From positions 1 through 6,038 of the forward strand of contig JAPPKR010000171.1 in the NCBI GenBank assembly GCA_028819835.1: DNA of 6,038 bases, written 5' to 3'. Position 1 is the stretch's first letter, and every line of letters begins with the position of its first letter. The notes under the pieces were generated by a model that did no database searches, was not told the DNA's origin, and saw only the letters and a list, made by a program, of their open reading frames with translations. A program made the translations under genes and the position numbers. The DNA is from a bacterium (GTDB taxonomy: Bacteria > Actinomycetota > Acidimicrobiia > UBA5794 > ZC4RG35). Positions 1-6,005 of this stretch are shown in pieces.

Positions 1-1001
1 TCGCCATCCTCCCCGAAGGGATGAGTCGCGAGCGGTTCGAGTGGCTGGACACGGTTGCCGATGAGGTCATAGCCACCCCCGGCTCGGAGAGCAACGTCAA
101 GGAGATCTTCGACAAGTGCTGGGAACTGAGGCGCTCGGGACGGGACATAGTCATCTTCAACCAGTTCGACGAGTTCGGTAACTACCTGTGGCATTACTCC
201 GTCACCGGCCCCGCCTTCGCCCAGTTGGCGGCGGAACTGATGGGTCCTGGGGATCGCCTGGCCGGGGTTGCCCTCACCACCGGCTCGTCGGGGACGCTGG
301 CTTCCGGGGACTACTTGAAGGAACAACATCCCCACAGCCGGATCGCCGCGGCCGAGGCGCTGCAGTGTCCCACCATGCTCAGGGGCGGGTTCGGTGAACA
401 CCGCATAGAGGGAATTGGCGACAAGCACATCCCGTGGATACACAACGTCCGGAACACCGACATGGTGATCGCCATCGACGACGCCGCTCCCCTGGGGCTG
501 ATCCGTCTCTTCAACGAACCTGCCGGTCGGGCCTACCTGGCCGAACAGGGCGTCTCCTCCGAGATGATCGAGAGTCTTGACCTGCTGGGCATCTCGGGGG
601 CCGCCAACATGCTTTCGGCCATCAAGATGGCCAAGTGGTACGAGCTGGGGCCGGACGACCTGGTACTCACCATCCTCACGGACTCCATGGATCTCTACCG
701 GAGCCGCTTGGTGGAGCTCAACGCCGCACACGGGGAGCTGACCACGGCCGACGCGGCGGGGATCTACCACCGATACCTGATGGGCGCCTCCACCGACCAC
801 ACGGCCGAGTTGAGCTACTCCGAGCGCCGGCGCATTCACAGTCTCAAATACTTCACCTGGGTGGAACAGCAGGGTAAGTCCGCTTCCGAGTTGGAAGACC
901 AGTGGTATGACCCCGGTTACTGGGAGAACATCCGTCGGGCCGGAGACGAGATCGATCCTCTAATCGACGAATTCAACCAACTGGCATCACAAGGAGTTTG
1001 A
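1..1001 (+). CDS. PLP-dependent enzyme, cysteine synthase-like (fold-type II), 5' partial
   Basis: This is the C-terminal part of a pyridoxal-phosphate enzyme of the cysteine synthase/tryptophan synthase beta superfamily. The frame is open to the left edge. The first in-frame ATG (21) is not the start: the segment around it (ILPEGMSRERFEWL) aligns with the middle of CysK (LTMPETMSIERRKLL). About 115 N-terminal residues, with the PLP lysine and the SGNTG loop, are therefore outside the window. Visible family landmarks are NQFDEFGNYLWHYSVTGP (from base 159), the phosphate-loop-like GSSGT (282-296), a GEHRIEGIGDKHIP segment like CysK's GPHKIQGIGAGFIP, and GISGAANMLSAIKMAK, like CysK's GISSGAAVAAALKL. 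The C-terminal PSSGERYLS motif of CysK is replaced by TDSMDLYRSRL, followed by a roughly 95-residue extension absent from CysK. It is probably not a plain cysteine synthase. Its linkage to deaminase and hydroxylase genes suggests a lyase or ligase step in catabolism, but the substrate cannot be read from the sequence. Confidence 0.85.
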   Translation, partial: AILPEGMSRERFEWLDTVADEVIATPGSESNVKEIFDKCWELRRSGRDIVIFNQFDEFGNYLWHYSVTGPAFAQLAAELMGPGDRLAGVALTTGSSGTLASGDYLKEQHPHSRIAAAEALQCPTMLRGGFGEHRIEGIGDKHIPWIHNVRNTDMVIAIDDAAPLGLIRLFNEPAGRAYLAEQGVSSEMIESLDLLGISGAANMLSAIKMAKWYELGPDDLVLTILTDSMDLYRSRLVELNAAHGELTTADAAGIYHRYLMGASTDHTAELSYSERRRIHSLKYFTWVEQQGKSASELEDQWYDPGYWENIRRAGDEIDPLIDEFNQLASQGV

Positions 1002-1003
1002 AG

Positions 1004-1573
1004 ATGGCCAAACCGTTGCCCCTCACCATGCGATGGGATCTGCCCGAGTGGGCACATGGTCTTGTGGATCCCGAACAGCGTTTCCCGACCGTCGAGGAGC
1101 GAATGGCCGTGGCTGTCGAGCTTTCCCGCCGCAACATGGAGGAAGAGACCGGTGACCCGTTCGGGGCAGCGGTGTTCGACCTCTCCACCTCCCTTCCACT
1201 GGCCGTGGGAGTCAACGTGGTGGTGCCCAGCGCCACCGTTGCTGCGCATGGGGAGGTTGTCGCCCTTTGCCTGGCCGGAGTAGCGGTGGGCAATTACGAC
1301 CTGGAGGTGGCTGTTGGCGGCCCCGTCGAGTTGGTCACCAGTTGCGCTCCCTGCATGATGTGCCAGGGCGCGACAGTCGGGTCGGGCGTTAGCAGCCTGG
1401 TGATCGCAGCCCGGGAGAATGATACGCATTCCCTGGGCTTGGGAGGGAGCAGGAGGCCACCCGAGTGGGTGGTCAGGTTGCAACAGCAGGGGATCGACGT
1501 GACAGAGGACGTCCTGCGGGCCGAGGCGGTGGATGTGCTGAGGGAGTATGCCGCCAGGGGAGGGAGGAAGTAG
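1004..1573 (+). CDS. Guanine/nucleoside deaminase family protein, paralog 1 (diverged pocket)
   Basis: A 189-residue zinc-dependent deaminase of the cytidine deaminase-like fold, closest in motif layout to bacterial guanine deaminase (GuaD). Landmarks are PFGAAVFD (52-59), N71 eleven residues before the zinc histidine (as Asn42 is before His53 in Bacillus GuaD), the active-site box H82-G83-E84 and the zinc motif PCMMC (C117, C120). The usual box is HAE; Gly replaces Ala here, but ligand and catalytic Glu remain. The loop that in GuaD and in paralog 2 reads GF-D-D/E is GLGG here (145-148), so the aromatic and acidic substrate contacts are lost. About 28 residues at the N-terminus are extra compared with GuaD. 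I chose ATG 1004 over the in-frame TTG 998 because AAGGAG (991-996) lies 7 bases upstream and the protein then aligns end to end with paralog 2. The gap to the PLP gene is 2 bases. Deaminase fold is secure, substrate is not. Confidence 0.85.
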   Translation: MAKPLPLTMRWDLPEWAHGLVDPEQRFPTVEERMAVAVELSRRNMEEETGDPFGAAVFDLSTSLPLAVGVNVVVPSATVAAHGEVVALCLAGVAVGNYDLEVAVGGPVELVTSCAPCMMCQGATVGSGVSSLVIAARENDTHSLGLGGSRRPPEWVVRLQQQGIDVTEDVLRAEAVDVLREYAARGGRK

Positions 1574-1580
1574 GTCAGAC

Positions 1581-2186
1581 GTGGTCTCTCCCCTCCCCGT
1601 AAGCGTGCGTTGGGAACTGCCCTCGTGGGCGCAGGGTCTCCTGCGACCCGACCAACGGTTCCCAACCACCTCGGAGCGGATGGGGTTGGCCGTCGAACTT
1701 TCCCGCCGCAACGTGGCGGAGGGGACGGGAGGTCCGTTCGGAGCGGCGGTTTTCGATCTCTCCACCTCTCGTCCCCTGGCGCTGGGGGTCAACCTGGTCA
1801 TGCCCACCTCCTCCGCAGCCGCCCACGCGGAGGTGGTTGCCATCTGTTTGGCCGGACAGGCGGTGGGAAACTACGACCTCGGGATCGGCAGCGGAAGTCC
1901 CACCGAACTGGTGACCAGTTGCTCTCCCTGCGCGATGTGCCTTGGCGCGGTGCCTTGGTCGGGAGTCTCCAGCCTGGTGATTGCCGCCCGGGAGGAAGAC
2001 GCCCGCTCTGTGGGGTTTGACGAGGGCAACAGGCCCCCTGACTGGGTCGATGGATTGAGACGGCGCGGGATCGAGGTGACGGAAGATGTGCTGCGGGCCG
2101 AGGCTGTGGAGGTGTTGCGGGAGTACGTGATTGGGGGAGGGGTTGTCTATAACAGTTCCAAGACGGAGGAAGAGCCGCTTGCATGA
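1581..2186 (+). CDS. Guanine deaminase-like protein, paralog 2
   Basis: A 201-residue zinc deaminase that aligns without gaps to the preceding gene at about 66% identity (hand count, 125 of 189). It has the canonical features of GuaD, which hydrolyses guanine to xanthine and ammonia: GGPFGAAVFD (50-59), N71, H82-A83-E84 (zinc ligand and proton-shuttling Glu), PCAMC (C117, C120), W126, and G145-F146-D147-E148 at the position of GuaD's guanine-contacting Phe112/Asp114 loop. Asp114 is a Glu here. The GTG start at 1581 is inferred from alignment to paralog 1, whose Met coincides with it; the nearest Shine-Dalgarno-like bases are AGG (1572-1574) or a more distant GGAGG (1563-1567). The gap to paralog 1 is 7 bases. 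A tail of about 18 residues after the conserved REY is unique to this copy. Given a xanthine dehydrogenase-type enzyme downstream, guanine deamination is the leading guess, but other aminopurines or pteridines are possible. Confidence 0.85.
   Translation: MVSPLPVSVRWELPSWAQGLLRPDQRFPTTSERMGLAVELSRRNVAEGTGGPFGAAVFDLSTSRPLALGVNLVMPTSSAAAHAEVVAICLAGQAVGNYDLGIGSGSPTELVTSCSPCAMCLGAVPWSGVSSLVIAAREEDARSVGFDEGNRPPDWVDGLRRRGIEVTEDVLRAEAVEVLREYVIGGGVVYNSSKTEEEPLA
2165..2170 (+). promoter_or_regulatory. Ribosome binding site deciding a TTG start
   Basis: GGAGGA lies 8 bases before TTG 2179, inside the end of the second deaminase gene. No ATG or GTG in the right frame lies near the start of the conserved FAD domain. 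The alternative TTG codons at 2131 and 2143 lack such a site and would add a basic leader with no family counterpart. This supports TTG 2179 as the start of the hydroxylase FAD/Fe-S subunit. Confidence 0.6.
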
Positions 2187-3642
2187 GGTACAGCGCCGAG
2201 CCGATCTGACAGACCGCTACGAGTCCCCTTCGGTAGTGGAGGAGGCGCTTGCGCTGTTGGACCGCTACCGCGACCGGGCTCGGCTCATCGCCGGAGGGAC
2301 CGACCTGGTCCTGGAGATCCGCCGGGGCGTCCGGTCGGGAGTGGAGGTCCTGGTTGACATCTCCCGGGTGGCGGGCCTCGACGGCATCCGGCAGGACGCG
2401 GCAGGAGTGATTCACCTGGGGCCTCTGGTGACCCACGCTGACGTCGTTTCCTCCGATTTGATCTGGAACCAGGCTCTTCCCTTGGCCCAGGCGTCGCTGG
2501 AGGTGGGCGCCCCTCCGCTCCAGGCCCGCTCCACGGTGGTGGGGAACCTGGTCACGGCCAGCCCCGCCAATGACACGATCTCCGCCCTCACCGCCTTGGA
2601 TGCCCGGCTGGACATACGTTCGGAGAGAGGGGGTCGCCAGGAGGCGCTGGCCGACTTCTATCCCGGCATTCGTCGCACGACCCTGGCGCCGGACGAGATG
2701 GTGACCGGCGTGAGCTTTCGGGGCCTGGACGCCCGTCAATCAGGGGTGTTCGTCAAGCTGGGCCTGAGAATGGCGCAGGCCATCTCAGTGGTCCACATGG
2801 CGTTGGTCGTGGAACGAGACGCCTCGGGTGTCACCACCATGGCCCGTATCGCCCTGGGGAGCGTCGCTCCGGTGATCGTCCGGTCGCCCGAGGCCGAGAG
2901 GGAACTGCTAGGCCGCCCGCTGGACGAGGCCGCCATAGCGGCCGCCGCGCAGGCCGCAGCTCGGGCGATCAATCCGATCGACGACCTGCGCGGAACGGCG
3001 GACTACCGGCGGTGGGCGACCGAGGTGATGGTGCGCCGGGCCCTCACCGCCCTGGCCGACGGGACTGAAAGTAAAACGATGCCATCCCGCCCGGTCCACT
3101 TCGGCGCCTCCCGGCGAGCGACCCTGGCCCAGGCGCGCTCCCACCGGGAGGGAGACCCTATTGAAGCGGTGGTCAACGGGACCCCGGTCGTCACCCGTAC
3201 CGGGGGGGAGCTCACCCTCTTGGACTGGCTGCGGGACGTCGCCGGCCCGGCGGCCGGTCTGTCTCTCACCGGGACCAAGGAAGGTTGCGCCGAGGGCGAA
3301 TGCGGAGCCTGCCTCGTCTTCCTGGACTCCGAGGCGGCCCTCTCCTGCCTGACCCCCGCCCCCCGGGCCCATAGCGCGGAGATCGTGACCGTGGAGGGAC
3401 TGGGGGCCGGTGGCATGAGCCCGGTTCAAGCCGCCTTCTGCCGGACGGGCGCAGTCCAGTGCGGCTATTGCACACCGGGGTTTTTGATGTCGGCCACAAA
3501 ACTCCTGGAGAGGCTTCCGGATCCCACCACCGACGAGATAGTCACTGCCCTGAGCGGCAATCTGTGTCGCTGCACGGGCTACTACTCCATCATCGAGGCG
3601 GTCTCGGAGGCCGCCGATTCAGCCTCTGGAGGGTCCGGATGA
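2179..3642 (+). CDS. Xanthine dehydrogenase-type hydroxylase, fused FAD-binding and [2Fe-2S] subunit
   Basis: A 487-residue electron-transfer subunit of a molybdenum hydroxylase (xanthine dehydrogenase/CO dehydrogenase family), passing electrons from the Mo site via two [2Fe-2S] clusters to FAD. The FAD domain (about 1-294) shows IAGGTDL (37-43), TVVGNLVTASPANDT (119-133) and the CoxM-like end YRRWATEVMVRRAL. A linker follows (295-327). The Fe-S part (328-487) has the ferredoxin-like cluster ligands C370, C375, C378 and C390 in CAEGECGAC...C, and the helical-domain ligands C428, C431, C463 and C465 in CGYC...CRC. All eight cysteines are present and there is no internal stop, so this is a real fusion rather than a frameshift artefact. 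The order FAD then Fe-S is the reverse of Rhodobacter XdhA and animal XDH; in many bacteria the two are separate proteins. Start TTG 2179 overlaps the upstream deaminase by 8 bases; the stop overlaps the next ATG (ATGA). Physiological acceptor (NAD or other) is not evident. Confidence 0.9.
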   Translation: MHEVQRRADLTDRYESPSVVEEALALLDRYRDRARLIAGGTDLVLEIRRGVRSGVEVLVDISRVAGLDGIRQDAAGVIHLGPLVTHADVVSSDLIWNQALPLAQASLEVGAPPLQARSTVVGNLVTASPANDTISALTALDARLDIRSERGGRQEALADFYPGIRRTTLAPDEMVTGVSFRGLDARQSGVFVKLGLRMAQAISVVHMALVVERDASGVTTMARIALGSVAPVIVRSPEAERELLGRPLDEAAIAAAAQAAARAINPIDDLRGTADYRRWATEVMVRRALTALADGTESKTMPSRPVHFGASRRATLAQARSHREGDPIEAVVNGTPVVTRTGGELTLLDWLRDVAGPAAGLSLTGTKEGCAEGECGACLVFLDSEAALSCLTPAPRAHSAEIVTVEGLGAGGMSPVQAAFCRTGAVQCGYCTPGFLMSATKLLERLPDPTTDEIVTALSGNLCRCTGYYSIIEAVSEAADSASGGSG

Positions 3643-5873
3643 GCGTCGGACAGTCGGTTCCCAGAAGCGACGCCCGTTCCAAGGCGACGGGAGAGGCCCT
3701 CTATCCGGCAGACATTCACAGGCCGGACGCCCTCTGGGCCAAGGTGGTGTTCAGCGGGCGACCGCATGCCCGGATGGTGGGGATGGACGTCCGGGGGGCC
3801 TTGGATGCGCCGGGGGTGGTGGAGGTGGTCACCGCAGCCGACGTGCCTGTCAACGAATACGGGCTGACCCGGTTCGATCAGCCGGTGCTGGTGGGGTTGG
3901 GAGGTACCGGACGGAGCGCGATTCCTTCCGAGATCAGCCGTTGGGAGGGAGATCAGATCGCGGTGGTGGTGGCCGAGACCCGCCGGGAGGCTGAGGAGGG
4001 GGCCGAGCGGCTGGCGGTCGATTGGGACGACCTTCCCCTGGTCCCCGACCTTGATGCGGCTCGCTCCGGTTCTGTGCTGGTCCACCCCGAGAACGGGCTG
4101 GAGACGAATATGTACAAGCACCTCAAATTCCGGGTGGGCGATATGGAGGAGGGCTGGCGGGCGGCGGATGTGCAGGTGACGGGCACCTACGTGCTTCCCC
4201 TCCAGGAGCACGCCTACCTCCAGCCGGAAGCTGCCCTTGCCTACCTCGATTCCCGCGGGCGGATAACGGTGGAGATCGCTGGCCAGTGGACTCACGAGGA
4301 CCGGGAACAGATCGCCCACGCCTTGGATATGGACTCCGAGGGGATCAGGGTGATCTATCCGGCGATCGGTGGAGCGTTCGGAGGTCGGGAGGACATGTCG
4401 CTCCAGATCGTGATGGCCTTGGCGGTCCGCAAGCTGTCCCGGAGAGGCATCCGCCGGCCGGTGAGAACGGTGTGGTCGCGGGAGGAGAGCATCGTCGGGC
4501 ATCACAAACGGCACCGGGCTGTCATCCACACTCGGTGGGGCGCCACCCGCACAGGTCTTCTGACCGCGGTGGAGGTAGAGGGGTGGCTCGACGCCGGGGC
4601 TTACAACTACACGTCGGACAAGGTGCTGGGGAACATGCATCTCTGCTCGGTGGGGCCGTACCGGGTTCCCAATCTTTGGGTGGATTCCAGGGTGGTTTAC
4701 ACGCATTCGGTGCCCGGTGGCGCCTTTCGGGGCTTCGGAGCGCCCCAGGGAGCCATGGCGGCCGAGGGGCAGGTCAACCGGTTGGCCGCCGAGCTGGGGA
4801 TGGACCCGGTTGCCCTTCGCCTCCTCAACTGCTACCGGGAAGGCGACGTGGGCGCCTGGGGCACGGTGGTCCCGTCGGTGGTCAGCATTCCCGAGGTCAT
4901 CGAGGCATGCGCCGATCGCGCCGGATGGGGAGAGCCGCCGGACCCCGATGCGGCCCCGTTTTCCGCCTTTCGATCATTGCCTCCCGATCCGTCCCGTCAG
5001 CGTCGGGGGAGAGGATTCGCATGCGGGCTCAAGAATGTCGGCTTCTCCTTCGGGTTCCCCGAGCGGTGTGAGGCGGATGTCGAACTGTGGGGAGACGATG
5101 AAGTGGAGAAGGTGGTGCTGTATCACGGCGGAGCGGAGGTGGGACAGGGAGCCCACACCGCCCTGGCGCAGATGGCGGCTGAGGCGGCGGGGGTGGACGT
5201 CGGGGCGGTGGAGACCCGGTACTCAGACACGGCTCACACCGGCGACTCGGGATCGGCCTCCGCCTCCCGTATGACCTGGATGGCCGGCAACTCCATTCTC
5301 GGCGCGGTCGAGGAGGCCCAGAAGAGATGGCTGGATGGGGACCGGCCCGCCCTCGGCAGTTTCCGGTTCGTCCCACCGCCAACCGAGACGTTCGATCCCG
5401 ACACCGGCTCGGGGGAACTCAACTTCGCCTACGGGTGGATGGCTGAGGCGGTGGAGGTGGTGGTGGATCTGGACACCGGGCACCTGCGGGTGGAGTCGGT
5501 GGTCTGTGCGGTGGATGTCGGAAGGGCGGTCAACCCCGCGTTGGTTAGAGGGCAGGTGGAGGGAGCGGTGGCGCAGGCCCACGGCTACGCCATCACCGAA
5601 CGGCTCAAGACAGAGGAGGGGAAGATCCTGAATCCCCACCTCAGTACCTATTTGATTCCTGGAATCGGGGACATCCCCGGGCGCGTGGAGAGCGTGATTC
5701 TGGAGATTCCCGACCCGAGAGGCCCATGGGGCGTCCGGGGAATGGCGGAGATGCCCTTCGTTCCCTTGGCCCCTGCGGTATCCGCCGCCCTGTTCGACGC
5801 GGTCGGGTTGTGGTTCGATGAACTTCCCCTGACGCCTGGGGAGGTTGCGGCGGGATTGCGGTCCAAACAATAA
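3639..5873 (+). CDS. Xanthine dehydrogenase family molybdopterin-binding (catalytic) subunit
   Basis: A 744-residue large subunit of a Mo hydroxylase, carrying molybdopterin cytosine (or related) dinucleotide and hydroxylating an N-heterocycle or aldehyde carbon. It has the N-terminal hammerhead domain (about 10-120, beginning SDARSKATGEALYPADI) and both Mo-binding domains. By hand alignment to bovine XDH the active-site set is Q216 (Gln767), GGAFGGRED 244-252 with E251 (Glu802), AFRGFG 362-367 with F366 (Phe914), GAEVGQG with Q503 (Gln1040), and GMAE with the catalytic base E704 (Glu1261). Arg880 of bovine XDH falls on N332. Length is normal for the family. ATG 3639 was chosen because GGAGGG (3628-3633) precedes it by 5 bases and the hammerhead domain begins right after; the ORF extends 60 codons further upstream, but that part is the shifted reading of the Fe-S gene. 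It is translationally coupled to the FAD/Fe-S subunit, with which it should form the holoenzyme. The Mo cofactor insertase (XdhC/CoxI type) is not in the window. Purine-type substrate is likely, not proven. Confidence 0.92.
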   Translation: MSVGQSVPRSDARSKATGEALYPADIHRPDALWAKVVFSGRPHARMVGMDVRGALDAPGVVEVVTAADVPVNEYGLTRFDQPVLVGLGGTGRSAIPSEISRWEGDQIAVVVAETRREAEEGAERLAVDWDDLPLVPDLDAARSGSVLVHPENGLETNMYKHLKFRVGDMEEGWRAADVQVTGTYVLPLQEHAYLQPEAALAYLDSRGRITVEIAGQWTHEDREQIAHALDMDSEGIRVIYPAIGGAFGGREDMSLQIVMALAVRKLSRRGIRRPVRTVWSREESIVGHHKRHRAVIHTRWGATRTGLLTAVEVEGWLDAGAYNYTSDKVLGNMHLCSVGPYRVPNLWVDSRVVYTHSVPGGAFRGFGAPQGAMAAEGQVNRLAAELGMDPVALRLLNCYREGDVGAWGTVVPSVVSIPEVIEACADRAGWGEPPDPDAAPFSAFRSLPPDPSRQRRGRGFACGLKNVGFSFGFPERCEADVELWGDDEVEKVVLYHGGAEVGQGAHTALAQMAAEAAGVDVGAVETRYSDTAHTGDSGSASASRMTWMAGNSILGAVEEAQKRWLDGDRPALGSFRFVPPPTETFDPDTGSGELNFAYGWMAEAVEVVVDLDTGHLRVESVVCAVDVGRAVNPALVRGQVEGAVAQAHGYAITERLKTEEGKILNPHLSTYLIPGIGDIPGRVESVILEIPDPRGPWGVRGMAEMPFVPLAPAVSAALFDAVGLWFDELPLTPGEVAAGLRSKQ

Positions 5874-5875
5874 CC

Positions 5876-5891
5876 CCGCCCTTTTTGGCGG
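5876..5891 (+). other. Short GC-rich hairpin just after the operon
   Basis: CCGCC (5876-5880) pairs with GGCGG (5887-5891) around a 6-base loop CTTTTT, starting 3 bases after the stop of the large subunit. The T-run is in the loop, not after the stem, so it does not look like an intrinsic terminator, but it could protect the mRNA 3' end. Confidence 0.35.
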
Positions 5892-5908
5892 CAGGAGGGT
5901 GGGACTGC

Positions 5909-5914
5909 TATATA
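5909..5914 (+). promoter_or_regulatory. Possible -10 element (TATATA)
   Basis: TATATA within an AT-rich patch (GCTATATATTTAGG) stands out in otherwise GC-rich DNA between two genes. A weak TTGGCG (5885-5890) lies 18 bases upstream as a possible -35, although it overlaps the short hairpin. It could drive the gene starting at 6006, leaving a leader of about 85 bases that contains the 5925-5947 hairpin. Tentative. Confidence 0.25.
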
Positions 5915-5924
5915 TTTAGGGCGA

Positions 5925-5956
5925 AGACCGGTTGATTTTGCCGGTCTAGCCACTTT
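5925..5956 (+). terminator. Candidate stem-loop terminator or leader hairpin
   Basis: A perfect 7-bp inverted repeat, AGACCGG (5925-5931) and CCGGTCT (5941-5947), encloses a 9-base loop TTGATTTTG. It is followed after six bases by TTTT (5954-5957). The T-run is short and displaced, so termination of the upstream operon is only plausible. If the TATATA patch at 5909 is a promoter, the hairpin would instead sit in the leader of the downstream gene. Confidence 0.35.
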
Positions 5957-6005
5957 TAAGTCGAGTGCCGCTGGCCCGACGAGAAGCGAGCGGAAGGAAG
6001 ATCAT

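Noticed and set aside
21..23. ATG at 21 as the true start of the PLP gene
   Set aside because: The protein around it aligns with the interior of cysteine synthases and the frame stays open to the window edge, so the gene begins further left.
917..1843. Long minus-strand open frame (308 codons) across the deaminase genes
   Set aside because: It is antisense to two well-supported deaminase genes, has no recognisable motifs and is the kind of open frame expected in high-GC coding DNA.
2183..2209. ATG overlapping the deaminase 2 stop (ATGA) as a gene start
   Set aside because: It reads only eight codons before a stop and is out of frame with the FAD domain; the TTG at 2179 fits the homology and the ribosome binding site.
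1798..2739. Minus-strand open frame of 313 codons
   Set aside because: Rich in Arg, Pro and Gly with no family signature, and opposite conserved deaminase and FAD-domain sequence.
3582..4706. Minus-strand open frame of 374 codons
   Set aside because: Histidine- and proline-rich translation typical of the complement of GC-rich genes; it lies wholly opposite the Fe-S and Mo-binding domains.
5932..5959. TTGATT plus TTTTAA as a promoter
   Set aside because: The -10 match is only three of six, spacing is 16 and both elements overlap the hairpin and its T-tail, so the support is too weak.
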